Shown in pieces: positions 1 through 12,649 of a DNA stretch of 64,000 bases. The stretch is from Siphonodentalium dalli (taxonomy: Eukaryota > Mollusca > Scaphopoda > Gadilida > Siphonodentaliidae), in the NCBI GenBank assembly GCA_032622095.1, contig CP136063.1, positions 93,287,980 through 93,351,979 on the forward strand. The letters run 5' to 3'. The position numbers and the translations under genes were made by a program. Below the pieces are notes generated by a model. It had not been told where the DNA came from. It ran no database searches and saw nothing but the letters and a program-made list of their open reading frames with translations. Position 1 is the stretch's first letter, and every line of letters begins with the position of its first letter.

Positions 1-3000
1 AACCCAATCAAGTTATTTTGGCAGTAAACAAGTGTCCTTGTGCTGGTTATATAGCTCGTTATAAAGTTATATTATGGCTCGATGCACAAGGGAGCAAGTT
101 ACTTATATGACTATATATGGCTACAGACGGTGAATCCAATGTGGAAGCGGATGAACTTGATTATTGTGAGGATGAGACGATTTTGTCTAGTATATATTGT
201 GACTATATATATGAGCATGTAAATTCTGTTGTTTCGGACATTGTAAGGCAACTCCCATTTAGCCTTATTTAGGCCCGTGATAGCGGTTCCAAATAAAAGT
301 ACCAATGAGCCCAATACCAGCTCAGATATCGACTTTCAGATGTGGAGGTTTCAACGTTTTTGGCTTATTTTCCAGGCTATCAAACATTCCAATGACCGTC
401 TATGATGATTAACATACATGCTCTCAAGAGTGTCAAGGCTGTCGTTTCCCGAAAACAGTACACAATAAAGATCGTACTTAACAGACAGTGATCAAGTTAG
501 AACGCAACGCGACACAAAATGTAATACATGTAGATATCAATGAGTGCCATTATTTTAAATACATTTTTCTCTGTACCTATGTACTATTTAGGTAACGAGA
601 ATAAACATATTTTATTGAATTGAATTGGCATTCGTATATATGTTTGAAGTGTACTCCACGATCACAGTATACTCTTGCGTCGGTACGTGGTGTTTAAAGC
701 TTCGAGTGTAAGTGATCTAACGGTGATTGAACGGTAATCAATGATATACATCGGCAAGCGTTATTGGAGTAGTAATGGACCCTGCGAAATTGGTGCCTTG
801 TCGCATAAGAAATTAATGACGTTTCGGGGCTCAAACAGTTTGCTGAAATTTTCTCGCGGTGAACATTGCATGCCCACGTTGAAACCGTCGTCACCTATAG
901 GTGAATCTGCCTACTGGAATTGGGTGTGCATGGGGCATGGGCTTTGCATGTTGACGCTGCTTGACTTGCAGGAATTTCATTAGGATTTTCACGGATTATC
1001 CAACTTGGTACATTTTGCTACTTCGGAAGGTTTGGACACCCAGGAGCCACATTGGGTGTTTGTAAATATATGCTAATGACGTAATATTCAATACCATTTG
1101 CGGCAGTGGTATGTTGTGTTACATGCAATGAAATATTACCCAACATGGGCCGGGTGCCATTGTTGAGTCACATATGATAACATTATACGCATGTGGTCGG
1201 CCGCATTTGTGTGTCGGGTCACGTGTTAATGACGAAATACTCACTGGACCGGGTGGCATTGGTGTGGTCGATATTGGAGGATCTGTTCCGAATGTTACTC
1301 CTTGTTCTGGAAGTTATTGTATAGTGATTATCAACAGTGGTATATCATATAGCTCGTTAAAAGCACGAGCAACCAGGCAAAGTAGGAATATATATACTAC
1401 CACGAGAAGAACAAAGTTAGGAATACAAAAACAGGAAGTATCGGCTCCGACTAGGAAATTCGAGGATACAACAATCAGAATAATAACAACGTTGTGTTCT
1501 CAGGCACCTCCCTTGTCATTGAAATGTTCTTTAAAAAAACCTCGTCAAACTTTTTCTCTCAATATATTCTGTTCGAAATATTAGATTTGAACAAAGAAAA
1601 TGAATTGTGTTTATTTCTGGAGTATGTTTTCCAGATTTAGAAAAAAGGCCTCCCTCCCTCCCTCATTTAAGTGCACAAATATTTCATTTTAATGTCCTTT
1701 CACCTAAAAAAAATGTCGAGGAGACAACAAAACAAGGGAAGAATACAAACTAAGCACTGTGGAATTGGGACAAAATAGGAAATGTGCGACAAAACTCATG
1801 TGCAAACCTGCCGTTTATACCGTCCACCAATGTTAACCCACCCCCCCCCCCCGCAATTTGCGAACTTACGTTTTGCTTTGCATGAAATCTTATTCACATC
1901 AGCGTGTCAGCGTATTTATATACAGCTTACATCCCCGACAGACAAGTCCATCAGACAACATACGTCACGTATCAACATAATTATACATCAGCATCTGATT
2001 CGATCGACTTGGGACATACATGATTGTAAGCAACTGGAACAATTCGATAATATGTACATGCATAACTGACTGGACCAAATGTGCATGCAACTGACCAGCC
2101 ATGATTTACAAGTTGGAAGTAGCCCCCACCTAACGACATTTTGACTGTGTCCCCGGCGATTGTGGCGTATGCCGCATGTTGATAAATTGTAAATAAGAAA
2201 ATAAGCTATATATGCGTGACCTATTACATTGTATGTACAATAACGAAACACTGTGCATAATAATATTCCCTAACTGGTATGTGGAAAGAGTCAGTTATAA
2301 CGACGTAAATTGCAACTATAACTTACCACATGTATTGTTTACGATAAGTAGGGGCCGCCAAGATCAAGTCTTTTCGGCCCACAACAGTTGGGATATCGTT
2401 GGATTGATGCTGTTACGTCCCGTTACTCTTTCTATAACATATTTTAATTGAAAAGACGTACTATACGTTTGCACGTGGAGCCCGGTCATTCATTTGAACC
2501 CCTGAATGTGATTAATCATCTGACATGTTGGCGATTAACCTGTCTTCAAATTGATATATCTTTTTCCGTGATATAAAAAGGTAAAGTGATGATACGATCG
2601 TTTAATATATTGTTTACATACATTTTCTGATAGCTTGACAAATCGAAATTCTCTGGAAGACAATACTTTTTTATTTATAAATCTCGTTGCTTTGACATTA
2701 AACGGACATCTGATATACGCATGTTTGATATCATCATACTTGGGAAAGGCTGCCCTCTATGTTCATATATACACAAAGCGTCCATTTGACCTAATCCGAA
2801 AAGGAAAAAAGCAAGATAACTCCCATCCACGATAATGGGCGTAAAGTATGTTATAGAAGAGTAACGGGACGGAGCTCGGTCCGAAACAGCAAAAAACCCA
2901 ACCGATATCACACGCTGTTGTGGACAGAGAAGACTTGGTCTAGGGATCAATTGATGGTCCCCCACCCCGCATTGATTATCCCCAGCGCAAAACTTGGCGT

Positions 3001-3977
3001 TCAATGATTAGCGCAGTTTACTGCCGTCGTTTGCAGCCAACCGAACATAGATCCATGGCCAGGTAGTCAGTATATTAACTTGCGATGACGATATGTTTTG
3101 GACGTTTAGTAGAATAGTAACAAAACTGTTGTCTAAAAGGTATACGTGATTACAACTTAACGGGCGTTAGCACGCTTTTGTATTATAAGCTAGATATAAT
3201 TCAATTAAAGGGTGTCACAATGACAGCCTATTGTGACGTATAAGAGTGAGTGAGTTAAGGAGATCAGTAAACTGAGTCACTTTAGCAGCGTCTTCTAGAC
3301 TGAACAGGTGTATTTCGCCAAATTTTCAAGCACAGTTTTTATGAAAACTGAGCATATAAATTAATATAAGATTGAATGTATTTAAGATGACAAGTCAAAA
3401 CGTCATATAACATTTTCGAAAATTAAGATGTATATATATAGCACTTGGCATTCAATGCTTCCAGAGCGCTTTTCCCAAAGGGTTTTTATCTCTGGTTTAA
3501 CGCAGGTTGTTAAGTGTAGAATTTTGTTAGCCGGGAGCCGCTGTGTTATTTTTGTGTATGTTATATGTAACACTGTATCAGAGTTTAGATTGTTTATAAC
3601 AGAAATGTGTATGCCACATGGAAGCATGTCTTAATTTATTAATTTGGTTTAGTCGAAAAACTCTGAATCGTTCCACGGCTCCCGGTTTGTGTATGACTGT
3701 ACAGATCTAAATACCAATAAAGACGCATGCTATCTGCTATATATGTTTTAGTTGTATCTAGTCTAGCGTGGACAAACTTATGCCAACGTAGCTGAAGTTG
3801 GCCACATTGCGACAACCGTCTCATAAATGTGTTTCGAATTCGAGTTCTCTTAAGTATTGGACAATTGGTGACATTTGACCATATTACACTGTATTACAAT
3901 GAACGTCAACGCCACGTAAAATTGCATACACATCGTATATGTTACATGACCCGATTCAACGCAACAGAGAATACAAC
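1..3977. other. Left flank, no convincing exon
   Basis: I see no exon here that combines a good 3' splice site, an open frame, a 5' splice site and a recognisable product. The fourth coding exon of the Reeler gene should lie here or past the window edge; it must supply one base to complete the split codon left by exon 3. The open frames present are short and low in information. A poly-C run lies near 1842 and a LINE-tail-like sequence near 560-628. Confidence 0.5.
560..628 (+). repeat. LINE 3'-tail-like sequence
   Basis: The stretch reads through a GAATAAACATATT signal into short TTGAATTGAATT repeats. This layout is common at the 3' ends of CR1/L2-type non-LTR retrotransposons. A similar string in reverse orientation is near 26133-26165. 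No reverse-transcriptase coding sequence is attached, so it is a 3' remnant at most. Confidence 0.35.
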
Positions 3978-4362
3978 TACCCAGGCCTGAAACTTTGGTG
4001 CCGGACATTTGCCAAATGAGATCATCATGCAGAGGGTGAATTGAGTGACGTTGCCCCGCACAGTGGGCTAGCATCACTATTCATTATCTGTGGACCTCAT
4101 TTCTTTTTAGTTTCTTTTCCTTTTTTAGTTTAGTTTCTCTATATGTATCCCCAAATTGGCAGACGACACAATGCATAATCGAGGTGCCGAATGGGTGCAC
4201 ATTACAATCTTCACCATTTGGGAACTTAAATCTGAGTCTCCATCTTCCATATTAGATGAGGCCAAAGCAGAATAAGGTCACTATTGTGCGGGGTAGCGTC
4301 TCTAAATTCATCCTCTTGAGGACTTTATACTGCAAATGTCCGGCACCATATTTCCAGGCTGG
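3978..4362. repeat. Diverged copy of a hairpin element
   Basis: The two ends (about 3980-4076 and 4279-4362) are imperfect inverted repeats of each other. Both match the arms of the much cleaner hairpin at 58555-58803, including GAGGGTGAATT, GCTAGCATCAC and the outer CAAATG and ACCATATTTC pieces. The roughly 200 bp between the arms are unrelated. It looks like an old member of the family, decayed or interrupted in the middle. Confidence 0.6.
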
Positions 4363-5319
4363 TAACTGACCGAGCAGAGTTGCATAAATTCCTCACGTAT
4401 GCATCCTACATATACTGGCCCTGATGAGACAGAAACAGAGTATTATGCACGCACCTGGTGTCATTGATGCCAGCTGTTTTGCAGCCCAAAATATTGTCCT
4501 TACTTGAACTAAGGTAGCCCTTTAAGAGAAAATAATGAGAACATAATGTTTGCCGGAGAATTCGAATATTTATAATAATGAAATGTTTCCACTGCATGTA
4601 TTTGAATTGTCCATTAAAGACCGGATGGCAGTTTAATTGCTTAGAATAAATACTATTTATTGACAAAAGCCAATGGCATGCACTGACGTAATTTCATGGT
4701 GACGCATATGTCTGATGTTGCAGTATAGTAAAGATTTGTTTAAGAGACTTAGTTCTACTAAACAACTCTTTGAGGCTGCTTTTATTTTGTAATTTTTGAA
4801 AATATTAGAGATATACGTCATTGCGAAGTGAAGCATTTGAGTTGAAGATGGAATTGCCGATGTCGGGGACAGACCAGCTGGTAACACGACAGCAGGGTAC
4901 GGAACACCACACCGAGCACACTAGAATGACAGAGACCAGGTCAGAGTAAAGCACTGACAAGTTGACCAAAATGCCTTTTTGAAAGTCAAACTAGGAGATA
5001 TACATTGATTTATCATGCATATATATATTTCTTTATTTCCTCCATTAATGAAGCGCTCACAAAGATACACATGCAACATATATATATACAGTTAAAAAAA
5101 TAGCAAAAATCATACAAGACGAAGCATAATGATACAGTCATATATGAATACGGAATATTAAGACAACGAAACGCACTTGGTGTGTACAATATGTATATGA
5201 TTCCGAAATCGCACACAAAATCACATGTACGGCATATTCACAGCACTCATTCAGTTATCTGCGGACCCGCGACAACTCGTATACACATAACAACAACATT
5301 CACCCCTTCTCCCACGCTC

Positions 5320-5391
5320 TCTCTCTCTCTCAGCTCTCTCTCTCTCTCTCTGTCTCTTTCTCCCCTCTCTCTCTCTCTCTCCATCTAGCTC
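5320..5391. repeat. (CT)n microsatellite
   Basis: An interrupted CT dinucleotide run with a few G, A and C interruptions, inside the sequence downstream of Reeler exon 3. It gives serine/leucine-rich and arginine/glutamate-rich open frames on the two strands that should not be read as genes. Confidence 0.9.
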
Positions 5392-5658
5392 TCTCAAACA
5401 ACACAGAAATAACACATAATGTGCAGTGAAGCGCACGGCAGGAAATATAGAGAGGATTAGTCTCTAGTCTCCCGCAATTTTAACCATAAACATAATTAAG
5501 GGATATGAAAAACATCAAAAACAAAACGCGATAAACATAAATAAGGGATATCAAAAACATAAAGTGTCCAGCTTGGTTCATTTCAGCGGAGGCTGAATGT
5601 GTGTTTCCGGCTTCACACGTTTGCAACGCATACAGTAATCCATATTAACTATACTTAC

Positions 5659-5756
5659 ATGACTTTTATTGTCCCCTGATCGGAGTTCCGAGCTGTCCAG
5701 ATCATGCTGACCTCGGTCTTAGCATAACCATTATTGTGTGTGAAACCTCCGTTGTT
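5659..5756 (-). CDS. Reeler gene exon 3
   Basis: Begins on a codon boundary after a CAG and encodes 32 residues plus two bases. It contains FTHNNGYAKTEV and MIWTARNSDQGTI, the TH...K..V...W.A....G.I pattern of the last third of Reeler domains. It ends at a strong GTAAGT. I could not find the next exon, which should encode the final strand (often [FT]..V.....FW in relatives). Confidence 0.85.
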
Positions 5757-8700
5757 CTGTCGAAGATATAACAGCAGTAAAATTATTCGATGAAAAAGCC
5801 AGACATGTCGAAGTGTTGTGCTGGCGACCGCAGCCGATGGTTAACCAATCAAATAACCAGTTCATCACGTTTATAATATGTATGTGCAATATTTACGTTA
5901 CTAATTCAACCCGTTTATAATATGAATGTGCAATATATACGTTACTAATTCAACCCGTTTATAATATGCGTGTGCAATATGTACGTTACTAATTCAACCC
6001 GTTTATAATATGTATGTGCAATATATACGTTACTAATTCAACCCGCTTATGATATGCAAGTAGATGTATATGTGATTACCCCGCATATAATGCGCAAGTA
6101 CATGTACCTAACAGTATATACGTATAATCATGAAGTGCAAGGGCCAACATTAATAATTTTATATTGAAATCACGAAATGGCCACAAATAAATCGGAATGC
6201 AATTTTAAATGTCCCTAAATTCAGGTAAATTCTGGAAATTAGGGTGAGCTTTTAAAGTGCATGCGCTACATGAGCGGTTTAGTGATTTAAAACATAGCGT
6301 TATAGAGCGGTTTATACAATTATTAAAATACGAACGTTGGCCGTTATACAATGCATAAGTTGATTAATGTTGTGTAGTTTGGAAGTGGACTGAGAATTAT
6401 TCAAGAACTTACATTAACAGCTTATTAATTTAAAGCATACTTTCAATGAGAGTTCATGAAATTATTTAATTTCGAAATACGACGTTATGTCGTTAGCAGT
6501 TTAGCGGGTATCAACATATCGACTATTTTATATATGCATGCCATTAGTATTTGTTCCAAAAGAGCCACCCATTGTGAAACCATCAGCTAAGCATACAAGG
6601 GCATATTATTTAGCTAATGTATGACAAAATATTGTTTAATGCAAATACATAAAATAATCCAAAATCACTTTCACCAGTAACTCAGGTTGTAATAGAACGA
6701 AACAAAACCAGAGGCCCACAGAACTGAAGTCATCTAACGTCTAGTATCAGGGTGCTTATGTGTCACGTGTACCGAACAGCGGTATCTGCGACGATTATGC
6801 CAAATAACACCATTGTTTTGACACGGCTTATATTCTTAAATCTGATTTCTTGTCAGAAAGGGTAATATATTGGATAATACATGTACATGTAGATTGCATT
6901 AACTCGCATGTCACATAGTCTTGGTCATAACAACACTACCTGATTATATCAGTTTATTTTATAAATTATAGCGAAATTGAAATGAGTTTTATTGAATGAT
7001 CTTTTTGAATAAATGTCCGGAGACGCTGAATTGGATTAATGATTACACATGCGACCACAGATCCCAGATACAAACCTTGTCATAGCACTGAAAGTACCTA
7101 TATATAAGACTGATATATAGGTACTTTTAGTGTAATTACTTGTCAATGAGCATTTCGTAGAGAATGAGTCGCATTATATGATTTTACTTCGAGACGAAAG
7201 TTGTAGAATTTCTCTATAGATAATGTGGTTTGACTACATACGCATGTCGTTTGTCCTATGTTTGATCCGGTAAATGAGCCCACGACCTCCTCTGTCCCAT
7301 CTGCCTTCCTCACCTCGACCAGAAAGCCGGCGAATGTCTTAGATGACGTAGCACGTAGAGTAACTGAATGGCAGCAAAACCGGAATGCAATGAATAGAAC
7401 GCACAATTTTCAAGCAAATGTATCAAATAAAATGTTACATTCTATGCATATTTGTCCCAGAAATGTTTTAGTTTTATTATATAGTCATAAAGGGGTGTGA
7501 CTAATTACTGCCCGGGCAACCCCATGGGCCCGCCGACAGGGTAATGTGATGGCTTAATATGTTAGTAGGATACAAAATAAGCATAGATCATGAAAATTGA
7601 CTTGCTGTGTCATGCACGGCTGGTTTATTAACCCTTTAAATGCCGATATTGACTAAAAGAACCCGGGAGAGTCCGGGCACACAGGGGCCCGATCAGATTA
7701 TATATTGATGACTGATGGTAGCGAGGCACTTACTGTGAAGATTGACTCGCCATCTCGTTCACGATCGGCTTCATTAACCCCTTAAATGACGATATGCACC
7801 AGAAGAACACAGGAGAGCCCCACGGACAACATAATATGATGCACATATGTACATATTAACATACTAATTGATATTAGGTATGGCACCACTTTAACCCCTC
7901 TTTTAAGGGATTTCCCGAATTTAAAGAGCGTTTCATAATTATATAATTTACTAAATGTCGCAACTACTCTTAACATGGAATATGCAATTAAAAATTAGGC
8001 ATATACAGTAAGTATGACTCTGCGAGATACATTGATACATTTTAGGCCAAAATTGGAACCCCCGTCCAAGATGGCCCTCAAAATGGCAGCCGTAAGTGGA
8101 AAATTTGACATTTTTTCACTAATATATTCTATATCAGTTTCAGCTGTTTGGAACTGGTTGAGAATTTGACTTTATTTTGTGATGTTCATGTTAACTGATC
8201 ATTGTAGCAATGAAATATGTCATTCATGGGGTTCCATCCCCCTTGAAATCCTTACAAAATCGATTTTACAGAATTCAGTATAACATTTCACTAGAAATAA
8301 ATTTTATCCTAGTCACATTTCAACAAGAAATAAGCAGAACTGCACAATGTAAGTATTGCATACCATTACTTGCGACAATATTAACCCAATGGAATCAAAT
8401 TGTCACTTTGGCTAAAAAGGGCTGTCAAAATGGCGGCCAAAATATGGAAAATGGTAAATATGGTCTCAGTGTGCCATACAATCGCTTGTAAATCGCAATA
8501 GCAAAAGTTGTGGTTGATGTATAAAATTGGATATTATGTCGTAAGTACATTGAATACTAACATTTATGATGCATCTTGTTAAGTGTTACGATTACATTAC
8601 TAAAATATTGGAATTTTCTCTCAAAATTCTAACTTATCAGGCTTGGACTACTTGGAACCATCTTTGATATTTATTGATTTAATCCGTCTTAAATGCATCA

Positions 8701-9949
8701 CATTGAGGTGTTTTTTTTTAAATACTCAAGATGGCCTGCAAAATGTCCACAAAATTTGATAAATTGAAAAATTGATATTTTCACATATATCCCGAACATT
8801 ATTCTCTACTCTTCTGTAAAGGTAGAAAATTGTCATTCACTTTGTTATTAAACATGCTAATTAATCAAATGGCAACTAAATATTCTATTCTCGTTGTCCC
8901 TTTACCTCATGGGGCATGACATTTCCTTTTAAAGGTACTCAATCCGAACAGAGGGTCCCCATCTCAACAGATTCCAACAACAACAATCCGATCAGAGGGT
9001 CATATATTACTTTTTCTTTGGCTTTGGGGGTAAAAATATTTGATTCGAGTCGAGGTACCCATCAAACAAAGCTCAGAGTTGTTAGATATTGATTTTTGAA
9101 ATTTGTTATGTTCTCGAGATGAGTACTAATAATTGCCGTCAATTTCGTATCCTGCTCGAGATGTGTACACCAAAACAATATTCAAACAGGCAAGGATGGA
9201 TAACTCTAAAATCAAGTGGTAATAATAACGCAATTTTGACTGAGTTCTGGGCCAGATAGTATTCCCGATAATGAAAAATAATAGATTTCTAAAATCGATA
9301 TCTAACAAATCTGAGCTTTGATGGGTGACTTCCTCGACTCGAATCAAATATTTTTGACCACCGAAGCCATTGAAATAGTAATTGAGAGGGGTTTGATCGG
9401 ATTGAGTACCTTTAAATGATGCAGAATGTAATTTTTCCGAAAACTTCTTATGGGATTCTGGCCATGTTTTTGAACGGAAATGTGCAGAACTTTGAAAATG
9501 AACTGAGAGGGGCATAATTATATGCCTACTCTGGCCCAATAACATGTGTAACCATTAAATGAATTGGGTGCCAGACCAGGTAACAGCAGGCCTTTTAGAA
9601 AGTCAAACAAGGAGATTAGTGAAAAGCTGCTTAATAACATCAAATTATGGGCCATTGGCATCAAGATTGATTGACTAATGTCACGAATGCCATTTCATAT
9701 ATTGTACATATAAAAGGCCACCAGGATAGAGAATGCTCTGAAATTACCTCCCAATCGATTAGCATATACCTGAGCTATTGTGGAAAGTGACAGCCACCCA
9801 GAGGTACACTTGTACAACTCACACATGACTATACAATCATTCTATATATACAAAAAGACCACACGAATGACAACGTAGCCGCTGGCTTTATAACCCCACT
9901 TGGGTTACCCGCACAATCCAGACATGTGAACAGTGAGAGAGACAGAGAG

Positions 9950-10000
<51 letters not shown>

Positions 10001-12284
10001 CACTTGGCTATTACACTTAATCAACTGACAACTAAATGTTCTATTCTGGTTGTCCCTGTACCTTATGGGGCATGACAATTCCATTTTAAATGATGCAAAC
10101 TGTAATTTAGCCGAAAACTTCTTATCGGATTCTGGCCATGTTTTGAACGGAAATGAGAAGAAATCTGAAAATGAACTGAGAAGGGCATAATTATATGCCT
10201 ACTCTGGCCCAATAGCATGTGGCCATGTTTGTTCCATTGAGTTGAAATATTCATAAGCAATGGTATGCCTCACTTACTGTGCACAGCTCTGTCTGTTTCT
10301 TCTTAAAATATGACTAGAATCCTAACGATGATTCTTGGTGAAATTTCATACCAAGTTCTGTAAAAATCGAATTTTTGAGGGATCGGAAGGGATTGGGATC
10401 CCACGAATGGCATATTTCATTGCTTCAATGATCAGTTAACATGAAAAATACAAAATATTTCCGAACCAGTTACATACAGCAGAAACTTATCTAGAAGATT
10501 TTGGTGAAAAAAACGCCCTCCCCGAGCTTTCCGATGAATGGCAACAAGCCATATTTCCGACTAAATCCTGAAAAGCCAGATTGTCCTCTTTCAGCTGCCA
10601 TTTTGACGGCCATCTTGGACGGGAAGTTCCTATTTTACCATAGACATATGGCATTATATCTAGTAGAGTCATATTGTATATGTCTAATTTTTAATCGCAA
10701 TTTTCATGGTAAGATTAATTGCGACATTTAATAAATTAAATATTCACGAAACGCTCTATAAATTCGGAAAATTAAAGTGAAATTTCAGAGTTGTTTTATA
10801 CCTAATATCAATTAGTACGTGAATATGTACATATGTGCAAAATTTCATACTTTAGTCATAAAGTGAACAATTTTGTTACTAGTCTATTCCACTATTTAGC
10901 CAATATCGGAATTTAAAGGGTTAATAAAACTGGTGGTGGATGACACAGCAAATAAACGTTCGCAACCTATACTTAGTATGTATCCCACTACCATAAGGCA
11001 TCATATTATGTTGTTCACGGCTCTCCTCTGTTATTCTGGTGCATATCGTCATTTAAGGGGTTAATGAAGCCGGTCGTGAACGAGATGGCGAGTCAATCTT
11101 CACAGTATACCTTTAGTAAGTGCCTCGCTACCATCAGTCATCAATATATAATCTGATCGGGTCCCTGTGTGCCCGGACTCTCCCGGGTTCTTTTAGTCAG
11201 TATCGGCATTTAAAGGGTTAATAAACCCGCCGGTGGATGACACAGCAAGTCAATTTTCATAATATATGCTTATTTTGTATCCTACTACCATAATCCATCA
11301 CATTACCCTGGCCCATGGGGCTGCCCGGGCCCGTCCGGGCTTGCCCGGGCGTGTCCGGGCTTGTCCGGGTGTGTCAGGGCTTGCCCGGGCAGTAATTAGT
11401 CACAACGTCGTAAAGTGGTGTCTTGAGCTGACGCCCGTCTCGACATAATTCTACATGCTAAATATAACCCAATCCACATACGTTAATTAAATGTGGTTAT
11501 GTCGCGTATGGGGAAATTCCTAACATTATCTATGACTCCAGCCAAAACTAATTCATATTAAATAATTAAATTTGATGTTTATGATAGCCTGTTAACAGGA
11601 ACGTGTTCAGCATACATCTTCGACTCAAATTATTATATTTGATCAGATACTAGATCGGTATTACTACCAGGGATGTATTGAAATTGTCTCCCTTTAAACA
11701 GCGTGATCGAACGCACTAATCAAACATGCTGTATTGCAGCTGCGAAACGCCAATATATAGCGGCCGGTTACCCCTATACCGACTGTAGAACAAGTTGAAA
11801 CCAAATATTTTTTTCTGACAAAATATACACTGTTCACAAACATGAGAGTAAACATAACGGAATCACTGCTGGCTGTGGTCAAATATACAACGAATGATAC
11901 GTACCAGTATAACTTTTGTCCAGAAAGTAGATGGAGCCCTGTGGCTAAATCCTAACTTATTTGTCAACAATTCTTGTGTTAAAATTACTATATCATACCA
12001 TATATATACTTGAAAGGGAACAAATATGTTATCATTTGAATTTTCCTGCTACCCCTGGCATTACGTTGATGAGACTTACATGTGATCTCCTGACCCGGTC
12101 TGTACGTTGATGATGAAAGCTGGATTTCGTACGGCATCGCATCATTTCTCGTTTCTCCTGCATGCTTTTTGACATCCGGAATCATCGATCCACACACATG
12201 CGAAGGAGCACCTGTTGAATAACCCAATGTTCCATCTGTACCCAGTAAGAGCAACACCGAACATACCAGCGATATCCGTAACAT
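5659..12284 (-). CDS. Reeler-domain gene, first three coding exons (partial)
   Basis: Three exons join in frame on the minus strand: 12284-12080, 7363-7242 and 5756-5659. Each junction has GT and AG sites and the split codons agree. Together they encode about 141 residues: a signal peptide (about residues 1-21), then a Reeler domain with the N-terminal GAPSHVC cysteine motif, the central GFLVEVRKADG core and a C-terminal WTARNSDQGTIKV strand. Reeler domains occur alone in secreted insect and mollusc defence proteins and at the N-terminus of FRRS1 ferric-chelate reductases. The last strand of the domain and any later domains are missing. With an FRRS1-like gene about 22 kb upstream on the same strand, this may be the start of a second FRRS1-like gene, but a stand-alone secreted Reeler protein is equally possible. 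Confidence 0.85.
5866..6062. repeat. 44-bp tandem repeat, about 4.5 copies
   Basis: Units start at 5911, 5955 and 5999 with exact 44-bp spacing; partial or diverged copies lie on both sides. The core reads CCCGTTTATAATATG, then TGTGCAATATATACG. It lies in Reeler intron 2 and is not obviously derived from a neighbouring exon. Confidence 0.9.
7242..7363 (-). CDS. Reeler gene exon 2
   Basis: Follows a CAG 3' splice site and takes two bases to complete the split codon. It encodes 40 further residues containing SSKTFAGFLVEVRKADG and VGSFTG, then QTTC at the end. This is the conserved middle of a Reeler domain (xxF.GFL..AR..G...G.F, then a cysteine). It ends on a codon boundary at GTATGT. Intron 1 (about 4.7 kb) holds the large inverted-repeat element described separately. 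Confidence 0.88.
8933..9411. mobile_element. Hairpin MITE flanked by TTAA (copy 1)
   Basis: Starts AGGTACTCAATCCG and ends with the inverse, CGGATTGAGTACCT. The arms share TTGATTCGAGTCGAGG and related blocks. TTAA lies immediately outside both ends (8929-8932 and 9412-9415). A second member is at 60053-60521, also between TTAA copies. The flanks (8860-8930 and 9416-9545) match one uninterrupted stretch at about 10030-10225, an apparent empty-site paralogue. TTAA target duplication is typical of piggyBac-type transposition; the family assignment is inferred from that alone. Confidence 0.85.
9932..9998. repeat. (GA)n microsatellite
   Basis: A nearly pure GA run of more than 30 units inside the long inverted-repeat element. 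Confidence 0.95.
12080..12284 (-). CDS. Reeler gene exon 1 (signal peptide and domain start)
   Basis: ATG at 12284 opens a typical signal peptide: basic start (MLRIS), hydrophobic core (VCSVLLLL), likely cleavage after about residue 21. The mature part begins YSTGAPSHVCGSM, matching the start of Reeler domains, and continues to SSSTYRPGQEIT. The exon ends after one base of a codon at a strong 5' splice site (GTAAGT). A CAG about 27 bases upstream of the ATG could be the 3' splice site of a 5' UTR exon. The frame stays open past the donor, but that read-through loses the Reeler pattern. Confidence 0.87.
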
Positions 12285-12649
12285 ATTCAGCCTACCGACG
12301 TCAGCTGCACCTGGAATGACAAGAGTGAGACGAGACCGAAATACAAGAACTCTGACTGAACAACTATGTCATACAAACATATTGAAAGGAACTAAAATAG
12401 TTAACGTGACGTATGGCAGTCATTCTCTATATATAAAGTAGTTGTAGTTGTGGTATAAGCATTGCTATTAAGCACTGACCACTTTTGTCGAGTTGCTAAT
12501 GAATTGACTATACACTATTATAATTAGTGAAAAGACGTTTAGTTAGTTTTCTGTATTGGTATCATTAGTTTGTCTACCATGGTTATCATCATGTCCGCAT
12601 GACCGATTTCAACAATATTTGATGTGTTGACTCGGGCTGCCCTGATAGA

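Larger units (their letters stand above)
7497..11404. mobile_element. 3.9-kb element with very long inverted repeats
   Basis: The left end (TGTGACTAATTACTGCCC...) and right end (...GGGCAGTAATTAGTCACA) are inverted copies. Similarity continues inward for hundreds of bases in matching order: the motif near 7630-7800 recurs inverted near 11040-11230, that near 7930 recurs near 10760, and that near 8040-8260 recurs near 10370-10620. The centre holds a hairpin element (8933-9411), a (GA)n run and a local duplication. I found no transposase frame, so it is non-autonomous. Very long terminal repeats are seen in Mutator-like and foldback elements; a degenerate flanking match (GTCATAAAGGGG versus GTCGTAAAGTGG) could be a target duplication of about 9-12 bp. 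It sits in Reeler intron 1. Confidence 0.7.

Noticed and set aside
1174-1584. 136-codon plus-strand frame near the left edge
   Set aside because: Composition is unremarkable and no motif or neighbour supports it.
4841-4975. Possible Reeler exon 4 with a hydrophobic tail
   Set aside because: The open stretch lacks the Reeler end pattern, and part of it (GAAAGTCAAACWAGGAGAT) is repeated near 9600, so it is probably repeat DNA.
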